Positions 31,681 through 40,396 of a stretch of DNA of 64,000 nucleotides are shown piece by piece. The position numbers and the translations under genes are program-made. The DNA lies in contig NZ_CP059322.2 in assembly GCF_013694245.2 (NCBI RefSeq), positions 2,600,001-2,664,000 of the forward strand, in the 5' to 3' direction. Each line of letters begins with the position of its first letter. Within the stretch, counting starts at the first letter, position 1. Below the pieces are notes generated by a model. That model had not been told where the DNA came from. It saw only the letters and a program-made list of their open reading frames with translations, and did no database searches. This DNA comes from Micromonospora ferruginea. GTDB taxonomy: Bacteria > Actinomycetota > Actinomycetes > Mycobacteriales > Micromonosporaceae.

Positions 31681-32331
31681 TCAGGGCAGGTCGATCGGGC
31701 GCAGCACCCGGTCCACCGCGTGCGCGATCTGCTTGTTGCCCTTGTTGATGTCGAAGCGGACCACCCGCGCGTCGCGGTCGTTGGTGTCCGCGTCGACCAG
31801 GCGCACCTGCCGGCCGTACCAGCAGTGCTTCACGTCCACCTCGACGGTGGCGCCGAGCGCGGTGGACAGCTCCGCGCCGTCGGCCTTCAGGGCCGCCTTG
31901 CGGTCGATCGTCGCGCCGGGCACCACGTGGTAGAGCAGCACGTCCTCGACGGTGTCCACGCCGAGACCGGCGACCGCGTCGAACGCCGCTTTCTCGCCCG
32001 GAAGCTGCCGCGCGTGGGTGATGTCGCGGACCAGCTCGCGGAACGCGTAGTCGTTCGGCACGAACGCGGTCAGCGCGACCGTGCCGTCGGTGAGCACCTT
32101 CACCGGCGAGTCCGGCTTGGCCTGGAGCACCGTCAGGACCGCCTTGGTGAGCACGTCGAAGTCCCGCGCGTTGCGGTCGAAGCCACTCTTGTCGGCGGTG
32201 AGCACGGCGGCCAGCGACCGGGTGCCGGGCTGCTTCGCGCCGGCCTGGGCCGGAACGGCGACCGCGGTGGTGGCGACCGCGGCGGCGGTGGCGCCCACGG
32301 CCAGCCGGGCGGCGAGACGAGCGATGTTCAT
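31681..32331 (-). CDS. Secreted fasciclin (FAS1) domain protein
   Basis: A 216-residue exported protein: signal RLAARLAVGATAAAVATTAVAVPAQAGA and one FAS1 domain (FDVLTKAVLTVLQA..., TLTAFVPNDYAF-like TVALTAFVPNDYAFRELV, VEDVLLYHVVPGATIDRKAAL, GNKQIAHAVDRVLRPIDLP). FAS1 domains mediate cell-surface adhesion. A single Cys (KHCWYG) is unusual. ATG 32331 lies at the signal start; the frame extends upstream but without ribosome support. It is single and followed by a strong terminator. Confidence 0.92.
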   Translation of the reverse strand: MNIARLAARLAVGATAAAVATTAVAVPAQAGAKQPGTRSLAAVLTADKSGFDRNARDFDVLTKAVLTVLQAKPDSPVKVLTDGTVALTAFVPNDYAFRELVRDITHARQLPGEKAAFDAVAGLGVDTVEDVLLYHVVPGATIDRKAALKADGAELSTALGATVEVDVKHCWYGRQVRLVDADTNDRDARVVRFDINKGNKQIAHAVDRVLRPIDLP

Positions 32332-32418
32332 CGGGGAGCCTTTCGTCGAGCGAACGGGTCCGTGACTGTCGTCACGACCCATGCTTCGCCCGGACCGTCC
32401 CCGGTGGATGCACCGGAT

Positions 32419-33462
32419 TCAGAAGGTGACGCGGACCTTCAGCGCGCTGCGGTCGTCCATCGCCCGGTAGCCGTCCGGCACGCCGTCCAGCGGCACCGAC
32501 CGGTCGAACACCGGCGACGGGTCGATGGTGCCGGCCAGCACGTCGGCCAGCAGCTCCGGCAGGTACGCGCGGGCCGGCGCGACGCCGCCGGCGAGCGTCA
32601 CGTTGCGGTTGAACATCTGCCCGACGTCGACACCGGCGCTGCCGCCGTGCGGCACCCCGACGTAGCCGACCGCGCCGCCGTCGCGGGCGATCGAGATCGC
32701 GGTACGCATCGACTCCTGCGTGCCGACCGCCTCCAGCACGGCGTGCGCGCCGTGGCCGCCGGTCAGCTCGCGGACCGCCTCGACCGCCTCCTCGCCGCGC
32801 TGCGCCACCACGTCGGTGGCCCCGAACCGCCGGGCGATGTCGGTGCGGGCGGTGTGCCGGCCCAGCGCCACGATCCGCTCCGCGCCCAGCCGGCGGGCGG
32901 CCAGCACGCCGCACAGCCCGACCGCGCCGTCGCCGACCACGGCCACCGTCGCGCCGGGCCGCACCCGGGCGGCCAGCGCCGCGTGGTGCCCGGTGGCCAT
33001 CACGTCCGACAGCGCCAGCAGCGCGGTCAGCAGCCGGTCGTCCCCGGCGGCCTCGGCGGGCAGCCGCACCAGCGTGCCGTCGGCGTACGGCACGCGTACC
33101 GCCTCGCCCTGCCCGCCGTCGGAGCCCGGCGTGCCCCAGAAGCCGCCGTTCGGGCAGGAGGTGTGCAGGCCCTCGCGGCAGAACTCGCACGTGCCGTCGG
33201 ACCAGACGAACGGCGCGACCACCAGGTCACCGACGCGCACCGCGGTCACCTCGGCGCCGACCTCCTCGACCACGCCGAGGAACTCGTGCCCGATGCGCTG
33301 CCCGGGCCGGCGCTGCGCCACCCCCCGGTAGGCCCACAGGTCGCTGCCGCAGATGCAGGCCAGCACCGTCCGCACCACGGCGTCGCCGGGCTCGCGGACG
33401 GCGGCGTCGGGCACCTCCTCGACGCGGACGTCGTTCGGGCCGTGGATGACGGTGGCGCGCAT
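32419..33462 (-). CDS. Zinc-dependent alcohol dehydrogenase (MDR family)
   Basis: A 347-residue medium-chain dehydrogenase. Catalytic zinc ligands are Cys in CICGSDLW, His-Glu in GHEFLGVV and the later acidic residue. Only two of the four structural-zinc cysteines are in the usual tight array (CEFCREGLHTSC), so the structural site is complete or nearly so. The Rossmann motif is VAVVGDGAVGLCGVLAARRLGAERI. It oxidises an alcohol or reduces an aldehyde with NAD(P). AGGAGCACCG precedes ATG 33462. It stands alone between oppositely regulated neighbours, with no pathway context. Confidence 0.92.
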   Translation of the reverse strand: MRATVIHGPNDVRVEEVPDAAVREPGDAVVRTVLACICGSDLWAYRGVAQRRPGQRIGHEFLGVVEEVGAEVTAVRVGDLVVAPFVWSDGTCEFCREGLHTSCPNGGFWGTPGSDGGQGEAVRVPYADGTLVRLPAEAAGDDRLLTALLALSDVMATGHHAALAARVRPGATVAVVGDGAVGLCGVLAARRLGAERIVALGRHTARTDIARRFGATDVVAQRGEEAVEAVRELTGGHGAHAVLEAVGTQESMRTAISIARDGGAVGYVGVPHGGSAGVDVGQMFNRNVTLAGGVAPARAYLPELLADVLAGTIDPSPVFDRSVPLDGVPDGYRAMDDRSALKVRVTF

Positions 33463-33568
33463 CGGTGCTCCTGGAGTGGCGGCTGGCGGGATGCTCGGCG
33501 CGAACACTAGCCCTCGCGCCGGGCCCCACCCGGCCGAACGCCCGCCGCGGGTGGTGCGGCTCACCCGC

Positions 33569-34267
33569 TCAGCGGACCACCAGGCGCTTGCTCACCGGGG
33601 CGACCCCGTCACCCTTCACCTTGAGCGTCCAGGTGCCGGCGGCGCCCAGCGTCACCACCGTCTCGGCGGTGCCGTTCGGCTCGGCCTTCAACTCGGCCAT
33701 CCGCTTGCCGTCGGGGTTGAGCACGTACAGCGTCCGGGCCCCGGCGGTCTTGTTCGTCACCTTCAGCGAGAGCTTCTCGCCGGGCTCGGCGATCAGCCCG
33801 TCGGCGCCGGTGAGCGTGTCACCGGTCAGCTCGACGGCGACCGCCCGGTCGTACGCGGTCTCCGCCGCGGCGCTGGCCACGTTGCCGTCGTCGGAGACGG
33901 TGATCCGGGTCCGCACCCCGTCGCCCTGCCGACCGGGCTTGCAGGCCACCTCGTACGAGCCGGTGGCCAGCGTGGCGCGCAGGTCGCCGGTGCGTCCCGC
34001 CGGCACGTCGGCCACCTCGGCGACGACCTTGGTGAAGCCGTCGCCCTCCCGGCCGTAGACGTAGACACCGGTGGCCTGCTGCCCCCGGTTGGTCACGGCG
34101 AAGGTGACCGTGCCCGGGGTGAACAGCGTGGTGGTGACCTCGCAGCTCGTGTCGGTGGCGGTCACCGGAACCTGCTCACCCTTCGGCGCGGGCTCGTCGT
34201 CACCGCAAGCGGTGAGCGCGGTGGCGGCGCAGAGGACGGTCAGGACGGCGGCGGTACGGCTCTTCAT
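33569..34267 (-). CDS. Cupredoxin-like lipoprotein (EfeO N-terminal type)
   Basis: A 232-residue lipoprotein: signal MKSRTAAVLTVLCAATALTAC with Cys21, then two beta-sandwich repeats. The first (TDTSCEVTTTLFTPGTVTFAVTNRGQQATGVYVYG) resembles the EfeO cupredoxin-like domain of iron-uptake systems. The second is like a general copper-binding sandwich, without a clear His/Cys copper centre. No EfeB or EfeU partner is adjacent. GGAGAGCCCCG precedes ATG 34267. Role in metal handling is an inference from fold only. Confidence 0.72.
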   Translation of the reverse strand: MKSRTAAVLTVLCAATALTACGDDEPAPKGEQVPVTATDTSCEVTTTLFTPGTVTFAVTNRGQQATGVYVYGREGDGFTKVVAEVADVPAGRTGDLRATLATGSYEVACKPGRQGDGVRTRITVSDDGNVASAAAETAYDRAVAVELTGDTLTGADGLIAEPGEKLSLKVTNKTAGARTLYVLNPDGKRMAELKAEPNGTAETVVTLGAAGTWTLKVKGDGVAPVSKRLVVR

Positions 34268-34414
34268 CGGGGCTCTCCGGAGCGGAGGTCAGCGCGCTGA
34301 CCGGTACGGGGGTGGGGGACTTCGCGAAGTCAGCAGAGTCTAAGCGGGCGCGGCGTCCCGGCAAGGCCCCAGGGCGGCGCGAATGTCCGGCTCCGGTGCG
34401 ACGATGATGGCGGG

Positions 34415-35392
34415 ATGCGACTGGTCTCCCTCCTCCCCTCCGCCACCGAGATCGTCTACGCCCTGGGGCTCGGCGACGACCTGGTCGGGGTGACGTTCGA
34501 GTGCGAGGTGCCGGCGGCGTACCGGGCCGGCGTCACGGTGGTGGTGGGCGGCCGGGACACCCGCGGCATGAGCCCCGGCGACATCGACGCGTACGTCCGG
34601 GAACGGGTCGCGGCCGGTGCGGACCTCTACACGCTGCACGCCGGCGCGCTGGCCGGGCTGGACCCGGACCTGATCCTCACCCAGGACCTGTGCCGGGTCT
34701 GCGCGCTGCCCTCGGGTCGGGTGGCCGACGCCGTGGACCACCTCGGCGCCCGGGCGGACGTGCTGTCGCTGGACCCGTACACCCTCGACGACGTGCTGGG
34801 CACGATCCGCGCGGTGGGCGCGGCGGCCCGGGTGCCGGAGCGCGCGGAGGCGCTGGTGGACGGCCTGCGGGCCCGGCTGGCGGCGATCGGCGCGGCGGTG
34901 GCCGGCCGGCCCCGGCGGCGGGTCGCCGTCGTCGAGTGGGTGGACCCGCCGTTCGGCGCCGGGCACTGGATCCCGGATCTCGTGGACGTCGCCGGCGGCA
35001 CGCCGGTGGCCACCCACCCCGGGGCCCGGTCCACGCCGACGACCTGGGCGGACCTGCGGGCCGCCGACCCGGAGGTGGTGCTCGTCGCGCCGTGCGGCTT
35101 CCGCCTGGACGGCGCGGCCGAGCAGGCGGACGTGGTGGCCGGGCACTTCCCCGGCGCCGAGGTGTGGGCGCTGGACGCGGACGCGCTGATCGTGCGCGCC
35201 GGCCCACGCCTGGTCGACGGCGCCGAGGCGATCGCCGCCATCCTGCACCCGGACGCCCTCCCACCCGTCTCCCCACCGCCGCCCGCCGAACCGCCTGACC
35301 CCACCCCCGCCCGCCCCACCCTCACCCCCACCGCCGGCCCCGCCCTCGCCCTAGGCGGTGTCTTCAAAGGATCTTGGTGTCGGATGATGTAG
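34415..35392 (+). CDS. BtuF-like cobalamin/siderophore-binding family protein, tail altered by an IS
   Basis: A protein of the periplasmic binding protein type III family (LVSLLPSATEIVYALGLGDDLVGVTFECEVP, DLILTQDLCRVCALP, VAVVEWVDPPFGAGHWIPDLVDVAGG) but without a signal peptide, so cytoplasmic. Such leaderless proteins are common in actinobacteria and their ligand is unclear. The core ends near residue 285, followed by a Pro/Thr tail. The last 13 codons (GGVFKGSWCRMM) come from the IS5 element inserted at 35355. Removing it and one CTAG copy would end the protein soon after as LAPP. The core is intact, so function is probably kept. Confidence 0.83.
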   Translation: MRLVSLLPSATEIVYALGLGDDLVGVTFECEVPAAYRAGVTVVVGGRDTRGMSPGDIDAYVRERVAAGADLYTLHAGALAGLDPDLILTQDLCRVCALPSGRVADAVDHLGARADVLSLDPYTLDDVLGTIRAVGAAARVPERAEALVDGLRARLAAIGAAVAGRPRRRVAVVEWVDPPFGAGHWIPDLVDVAGGTPVATHPGARSTPTTWADLRAADPEVVLVAPCGFRLDGAAEQADVVAGHFPGAEVWALDADALIVRAGPRLVDGAEAIAAILHPDALPPVSPPPPAEPPDPTPARPTLTPTAGPALALGGVFKGSWCRMM

Positions 35393-36263
35393 CGCGTGGG
35401 TCGTCGCTACGAGTTGTCTGACGTCGAGTGGGAAGCGCTGTCGAGGTATCTGCCGTCGGCGGTGACCGGTGGTCGGCCGCGGGCGGATGACCGGCGGGTG
35501 CTCAACGGGATCGTGTGGAAGATCCGGGCTGGAGCAGCGTGGCGGGACGTGCCCGCCCGTTACGGCTCGTGGCAGTCGATCTACACCCGTTTCCGCAGGT
35601 GGGCCCTTGATGGCACGTTCGAGCGGATGCTCGCCGGGGTCCAGGCCGACGCGGACGCGGCTGGTGACATCGACTGGCTGGTGTCGGTCGACTCCACGAT
35701 CGTGCGCGCTCACCAGCACGCAGCCGGCGCTAAAGGGGGCGGCGGGAATCGGACGAACCACAAGATCACGCCCTCGGTCGAAGTCGAGGTGGACTGACCA
35801 CCAAGATTCACCTCGCCTGCGACGGCTGGGGTCGGACCCTGGCGTTCGTGCTCTCCGGTGGCAACGTCAACGACTGCACCCGCTTCACCCACGTCATGGC
35901 CGCCATCCGTGTCCAGCGGGTAGGAACCGGCCGGCCTCGAGTCCGCCCGGACCACGTCATCGCCGACAAGGGCTACAGCTCCAAGGCCATCCGGTCCGAC
36001 CTGCGCCGACGAGGCATCGGGCACACCATTCCCGAGCGCGCTGACCAGCAGGCCAACCGCCGCCGACGAGGCAGTCGGGGCGGCCGGCCACCAATGTTCG
36101 ACAAGCAGCTCTACAAACGGCGCAACGTCGTCGAACGCTGCTTCAACCGGCTCAAGCAGTGCCGCAGCGTCGCCACCCGCTACGACAAGACCGCGACGTC
36201 GTACCAGGCCACCGTCACCATCGCCGCGCTACTGCAATGGTTGTAACTCTTTGAAGACACGGC
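35355..36263. mobile_element. IS5-family insertion sequence (IS427-like), 909 bp
   Basis: Complete element with inverted ends GCGGTGTCTTCAAAG (35355) and GCCGTGTCTTCAAAG (complement, ending 36263), 14 of 15 matching. It is flanked by the direct repeat CTAG (35351-35354 and 36264-36267), the typical IS5-group target duplication. It encodes one transposase in two overlapping frames. The target zone holds several CTAG tetramers in CCCTAGCC repeats. The intact ends and duplication suggest a recent insertion. Confidence 0.92.
35396..36246 (+). CDS. IS5-family transposase made by -1 frameshift (orfA + orfB)
   Basis: orfA (35396-35797, GTG start) begins GRRYELSDVEWEALSRYLPS and carries the first catalytic Asp in VSVDSTIVRAHQHAAGA. 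The rest of the DDE domain lies one base back: the -1 frame reads DEPQDHALGRSRGGLTTKIHLACDG, then the second Asp in HVIADKGY and the Glu in RNVVERCFNRLKQ, ending at 36246. The -1 frame has a TAA just before AAAGGGGGC at 35732-35740, so ribosomes must slip in that run. Unslipped translation stops at 35797 as a truncated 133-residue product. The two-frame organisation is standard for this IS group. Confidence 0.88.
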
Positions 36264-36298
36264 CTAGCCCCGCCCTAGCCCTAGCCCCTCCCTCGCCT

Positions 36299-36374
36299 CG
36301 TCGATCTTGGACTTGTGGTCGTAAATAAAAGCCGCCTAAGCGACATTCGAGGCGCCACAAGTCCAAGATCGACG
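36299..36374. repeat. 76-nt hairpin element with 20-bp arms, copy 2
   Basis: Arms CGTCGATCTTGGACTTGTGG and their exact complement enclose a 36-nt loop starting TCGT and ending CGAGGCG. Compared with copy 1 (24909-24984) the arms differ at one base, C to T, with the matching change G to A on the other arm. It lies 36 bp from the right end of the IS, next to a run of degenerate GGGACCGATACCGG-like repeats reaching 36470. No gene is seen in 36264-36525. Confidence 0.85.
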
Positions 36375-36475
36375 GGACCGATACCGGAACCAAGACCGAG
36401 GGCGGGGCGGAGCGGGACCAATACCGGGGGCGGGACCGAGACAAGGACCGGGGGTGAGGGTGGGGCGGGACGGGG

Positions 36476-36506
36476 AACGCCGCCCTCGCGGGTGCGGGGC
36501 GGCGTT
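36476..36506 (-). terminator. Hairpin after tatC
   Basis: Arms AACGCCGCCC and GGGCGGCGTT, 10 bp, with an 11-nt loop, 20 bp downstream of the tatC stop. No T-run. Confidence 0.55.
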
Positions 36507-36525
36507 CGGGTGGAGCGGGGGCGGG

Positions 36526-37479
36526 TCAGGTCATGTCGTCGTAGCGGCGTTCGATCGGGGCGGGAGCGGTGATCGGCGCCGGGGCCTCGACCGGGGCGGA
36601 CGCCTCGATCCGGGCGCCCGTCGGCACCGGCTCGTTCGACAGGTCCAGCGGTGACACCTCGTCGTCGTCGATGCCCGCGTAGACCTCCCGGCCCTTTCCA
36701 CGCCGCCGGTCGTTGAGGAACGCCACCCCGACCGCACCGAAGTAGAGCGCAGAGAGGCAGATCGCCAGTGCCGTCATGCCGAACGGGTCCGGCGTCGGCG
36801 TGACCACCGCGGAGAACGCGAAGAACACGAAGATCGCCACCCGCCACCAGCTCAACAGCCGCTTCGCGCTGGCCAGGCCGACGAAGTTGAGCATCAGCAC
36901 GATCAGCGGGAACTCGAACGCCACCCCGAACAGCAGGATCAGGTTGGTGACGAAGGAGATGTAGCGGGTCACCTCGAGGTTGGTCGCGATGTCGTCGCCG
37001 GAGACGTTGAGCAGGAACTCCAGGCCCTTGGTGGTGACGAAGAACGCCAGCACCGCGCCGGCGGCGAACAGCGGGGCCGCTAGCGCGGTGAAGATGTATG
37101 CGTAGCGCCGCTCGTGCCGATGCAGACCGGGGGCGATGAACGCCCAGAGCTGGTAGAGCCAGACCGGCGCAGCGATGATCAGGCCGACCCAGAGACCGAT
37201 CTTCAAATTCAGCAGGAAGACGTCAGCGACGCCAAGCTGGACGAACAGGCACTTGCCGGTGTCCGGATCGACCGACTGCGGCAGGTCGCAGTAGGGCTGC
37301 GACAGCAACTTCCGGACCGGCTCGGCCAGCCAGAAGCCGAAGCCGAAGCCGACGACGACCGCCAGCGATGCCCGGAACAGGCGGTTACGCAGCTCGCGGA
37401 TGTGCTCGATGAGCGTCATCGAACCGTCGGACGCGCGCGCGAACGAACTCGGCCCGCGCTTCTTCAACCCGAAGGCCAC
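36526..37479 (-). CDS. tatC: Sec-independent (Tat) translocase subunit TatC
   Basis: A 317-residue membrane protein with six helices. MTLIEHIRELRNRLFRASLAVV at about 21-42 is the TatC N-terminal signature that recognises twin-arginine signals. The periplasmic loop includes LSQPYCDLP, and LLFGVAFEFPLIVLMLNF and AFSAVVTPTPDPFGM are conserved. The C-terminal 50 residues (Asp/Glu/Pro/Ala-rich) are an extension common in actinobacteria. The tatA gene is 21 bp upstream in the same direction, so they form an operon. It exports folded proteins such as the Tat-like enzymes in this window. Confidence 0.96.
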   Translation of the reverse strand: MAFGLKKRGPSSFARASDGSMTLIEHIRELRNRLFRASLAVVVGFGFGFWLAEPVRKLLSQPYCDLPQSVDPDTGKCLFVQLGVADVFLLNLKIGLWVGLIIAAPVWLYQLWAFIAPGLHRHERRYAYIFTALAAPLFAAGAVLAFFVTTKGLEFLLNVSGDDIATNLEVTRYISFVTNLILLFGVAFEFPLIVLMLNFVGLASAKRLLSWWRVAIFVFFAFSAVVTPTPDPFGMTALAICLSALYFGAVGVAFLNDRRRGKGREVYAGIDDDEVSPLDLSNEPVPTGARIEASAPVEAPAPITAPAPIERRYDDMT

Positions 37480-37500
37480 GGTGGTGGGGGCCCTTTCGGA

Positions 37501-37845
37501 TCAGTTCTCGCGGACGCGGTGCACCGGGTCGACCGGCGGGGCGACCGGCTGCTGCGGCTGCGGGGCGTACTGCTGCTGCTGCGGCTGCGCGAACTGCTGC
37601 TGGCCCTGCGCGTACTGCGGGTGGCCCTGGACCGGCTGCTGCGGCGGGAGCGGCTGGTAGCCGGCCTGCGCGTCGGCCTTCTCGGCCAGGTCACGGTCGT
37701 CGTCGTGCAGGCTCTTGGTCTCGGCCTTGATGATCCGCAGCGAGCGGCCCAGCGAGCGGGCCGCGTCGGGGAGCCGCTTCGCGCCGAAGAGCAGGATCAG
37801 CACGACCACGAGTACGGCGATGTGCCACGGCTTGAGGGCACCCAT
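37501..37845 (-). CDS. tatA: Sec-independent (Tat) translocase subunit TatA
   Basis: A 114-residue protein: one N-terminal helix HIAVLVVVLILLFGAKRLPD, an amphipathic helix (AARSLGRSLRIIKAE) and a long Gln/Pro-rich tail (QQQFAQPQQQQYAPQPQQP) that is disordered. The FGAKRLPDAAR hinge is a hallmark of TatA. GGAG nine bases before ATG 37845 sets the start. Oligomers form the translocation path with TatC, encoded next. Confidence 0.95.
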   Translation of the reverse strand: MGALKPWHIAVLVVVLILLFGAKRLPDAARSLGRSLRIIKAETKSLHDDDRDLAEKADAQAGYQPLPPQQPVQGHPQYAQGQQQFAQPQQQQYAPQPQQPVAPPVDPVHRVREN

Positions 37846-38029
37846 GGGAAGCTCCAGTCGCTCTGTGTCGGTGTGTGGTGGGTCGCCGCCCATCGTACGT
37901 GCGTCGAAGCGGCTTGCCACCCCCGCCGGGTCTGCTGGTGCCGGCCCGGTCGGTGAAGTCTCGACCAACCCGAAGTGTCCCGTCAACCACCCGTCACGCA
38001 GCATTCGGGCGGGAAACGACCCACATCGA

Positions 38030-38278
38030 TCACTCCCCGCGCTTGGCCTTGATCAACGTGACCCGCTGCTGCGCGACGGCCGCCCGCTCCTGGAGCGTCT
38101 CGGCCCGCGCCTGCAACTCCTCGGCGGCCGCGCGCAGCGACTCCGCCTCGACCGCCCGGCGCTGCAACGCCACCGCCGAGCGGCGCAGCCGGGGCAGCCG
38201 CGCCACCACCGGACGGACCGCCAGGGCCAGCACGACCAGCGCGAACAGCACGACCCCGAGCACGATCCAGATCACCAC
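38030..38278 (-). CDS. Small membrane protein with a coiled-coil tail
   Basis: An 82-residue protein: one hydrophobic helix (VIWIVLGVVLFALVVLALAV) then an Ala/Glu/Arg-rich coiled coil (LRRSAVALQRRAVEAESLRAAAEELQARAETLQERAAVAQQRV). GTG 38278 is followed at once by another GTG. It lies 10 bp after pafC and 185 bp before tatA, so it may be co-transcribed with the paf genes. Similar small proteins occur here in related genomes; the function is not known. Confidence 0.75.
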   Translation of the reverse strand: MVIWIVLGVVLFALVVLALAVRPVVARLPRLRRSAVALQRRAVEAESLRAAAEELQARAETLQERAAVAQQRVTLIKAKRGE

Positions 38279-38288
38279 GGCGGTCAGC

Positions 38289-39296
38289 CTAGCCGGTGAC
38301 GCCGGTCGCCGCCGGATCGGCGGTGCCGGTCGGGACCGCGTACGCGTCGAGCGCGGCGACCGCCTGGGCGCGGACCTGCTCGGCCAGCTCGGCCGGCGCC
38401 ACCACGGTCACCTCCGGGCCCAGCCCCAGCACGAACCGGCGGGCCCAGCCCAGATCGGTGACCCGCAGCGACACCAGCCACTGCTCACCGTCGGCCTCGA
38501 CCCGCTCGCACGGGTAGTATTCGGTGATCCACCGCTCGCCCCGGCCGACCCGCAGCGTGATCAACGGCAGGTCGGCCGAGGGCCGGAACACCCCGTCGCT
38601 CAGGTCGTGCGGGCGGGCCTGCGGCGGCACCACGGCCCGCTCCGGCAGTTCGGTGACCGCGTCGATCCGGTCGGCGCGGAACAGCCGTACCGCCTCGGCC
38701 CGGCGGCACCACGCCTCCACGTACGCCCGGCCACCGACCATCAGCATGCGCAGCGGGTCGATGGTGCGTTCGGTGGTCTCGTCGCGGGCCGGCGTGTAGT
38801 AGGTGATCCGCAGCGCCCGGCCCCGCTCGACCGCAGCGCGCAGCTCGCGCGCCCGGGCGGTGTCGCCCGGCAGCCGCACCTCGACCGGCGCGCCGGCCAG
38901 GTCACCCGCCGCGCTCTCGATCTTGGCGAGGGCCCGCTCCACCGCCTCCCGGTTGGCCACCCCGGGCGTCTCGACGAGCATCCGCAACGCCACCACCAGG
39001 GCCAGCGCCTCGTCCGGGGTGAGCCGCAGCGGCCGGTCGATGCCGGCGTCGTAGGTGATGGTCACCCGGTCACCGTCGAACGCCATGTCGATCAGGTCGC
39101 CGGGGCCGTAACCGGGCAACCCGCACACCCACAGCAGCTCCAGGTCCTCCCGCAACTGCTTCTCGGTCACCCCGAGGTCGTGCGCCGCCTCGGCGATCTC
39201 GATGCCCGGGCGGGCCAGCAGGTAGGGCACCAGGTTGAGCAGCCGGGCCAACCGGTCGGCCGAGGCGCGACCGCCGCGGGTCGCCGGCCGGGTCAC
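38289..39296 (-). CDS. pafC: WYL-domain regulator PafC
   Basis: A 335-residue transcription regulator. An N-terminal winged helix (DRLARLLNLVPYLLARPGIEIAEAAHDLGVTEKQLREDLELLWVCGLPG) is followed by a WYL domain (RALRITYYTPARDETTERTIDPLRMLMVGGRAYVEAWCRRAEAVRLFRADRI) and a C-terminal WCX segment. PafB and PafC form a heterodimer that activates DNA-damage genes in mycobacteria. GTG 39296 overlaps the pafB stop (GTGA). Confidence 0.93.
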   Translation of the reverse strand: MTRPATRGGRASADRLARLLNLVPYLLARPGIEIAEAAHDLGVTEKQLREDLELLWVCGLPGYGPGDLIDMAFDGDRVTITYDAGIDRPLRLTPDEALALVVALRMLVETPGVANREAVERALAKIESAAGDLAGAPVEVRLPGDTARARELRAAVERGRALRITYYTPARDETTERTIDPLRMLMVGGRAYVEAWCRRAEAVRLFRADRIDAVTELPERAVVPPQARPHDLSDGVFRPSADLPLITLRVGRGERWITEYYPCERVEADGEQWLVSLRVTDLGWARRFVLGLGPEVTVVAPAELAEQVRAQAVAALDAYAVPTGTADPAATGVTG

Positions 39297-40291
39297 CGGA
39301 CACCCCCGGTGACCGCCAGCTCGTCGTGCCGGGCGGCGACCTCCTTCAACCGCTGGATGACCGCCTCACGCACCTCCGGCGGCTCCAGCACCCGCACGTC
39401 CGGGCCGTACCCGACGACCTGGCCGGCCAGGAAGTCGGCGTCGGCGTACGGCAGCACCAGCCGGTCGCCGTCCGGGCCGGCGTGGCTCTCCACCGCCCAG
39501 CGCCGCAACCCGGCGGCGCGGCCCGGCGCCACCAGCACCGTCGCCCGGCCGGTGCGCTCCACCGGCCCCGACCAGCGGGCCACGTGGCTGATCAGGTCCA
39601 CCCCGGCGGGCGGCTGGTAGGCGCCCGGCTCACCGGTGGCCCGCACCGTGCCCACCACCCGGGACAGCCGGAAGCAGCGGGTCGCCGCCCGGTCCAGGTC
39701 GTGGCCGACCACGTACCACCGGCCGCGCCAGCAGACCACTCCCCACGGCTGCACCCGGCGGCGCGTCGGCGCGTCCCGGTCCGGCACCCGGTAGTCGAAG
39801 GTGACCTCCCGCCGGTCGCGCGCGGCGGCGGTCAGCGGCGCGAACGCCGGGTCGACCGTCACCATCGGCTCCAGACCCAGGGTGGCCTGCGGATCCACGT
39901 CGATGCCGGCGGCACGCAGCTTCGCCAGCCCGGACGACGCGGCGGCGGCCAGGCCGGCGTGCTGCCACAGCCGGGCCGCGATGCCCACCGCGGCGGCCTC
40001 GTCCGGCTCCAGCGGGATGTCGGGCAGGGCGTATTCCCGGTGGGCGATCCGGTAGCCCGGCTCGGCGTCGAAGACGCTGGCCGTCCCGGTCTCCAGCGGC
40101 ACGCCCAGCTCCCGCAGCTCGGCCTTGTCCCGCTCGAACTTGCGCTGGAACGCCTCGTGGTCCTTGGCGTCGTCCGGATCGTGCTCGTAGCCGGGCACGG
40201 TCGCGGCGATCTGGGCGGCGGTCAGGAAACGCCGCGTGGACAGCAGGCAGATCACCAGGTTGACCAGGCGTTCGGTACGGGTCCGGGACAC
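39293..40291 (-). CDS. pafB: WYL-domain regulator PafB
   Basis: A 332-residue partner of PafC with the same layout: a winged helix at the N-terminus (TERLVNLVICLLSTRRFLTAAQIAATVPGY), then a WYL domain (REVTFDYRVPDRDAPTRRRVQPWGVVCWRGRWYVVGHDLDRAATRCFRLSRV). GTG 40291 is chosen because SRTRTERLVNLVI is the conserved start. The first gene of the paf operon here, it is transcribed away from the cation-efflux gene. Confidence 0.93.
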   Translation of the reverse strand: MSRTRTERLVNLVICLLSTRRFLTAAQIAATVPGYEHDPDDAKDHEAFQRKFERDKAELRELGVPLETGTASVFDAEPGYRIAHREYALPDIPLEPDEAAAVGIAARLWQHAGLAAAASSGLAKLRAAGIDVDPQATLGLEPMVTVDPAFAPLTAAARDRREVTFDYRVPDRDAPTRRRVQPWGVVCWRGRWYVVGHDLDRAATRCFRLSRVVGTVRATGEPGAYQPPAGVDLISHVARWSGPVERTGRATVLVAPGRAAGLRRWAVESHAGPDGDRLVLPYADADFLAGQVVGYGPDVRVLEPPEVREAVIQRLKEVAARHDELAVTGGVR

Positions 40292-40396
40292 GTACCGAAC
40301 GCTAGCAGCCCGCACGTCCGACGCGGGCACCCGCGCGGGCGCGGCGCGGCCCGGGCTCGACGGGCGGCCCGTCCGGACCGGTCATAGGGTGAGCGG

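Noticed and set aside
34415-35392. Calling the BtuF-like gene a pseudogene because of the IS
   Set aside because: The insertion changes only the last codons of a disordered tail; the binding domain is intact.
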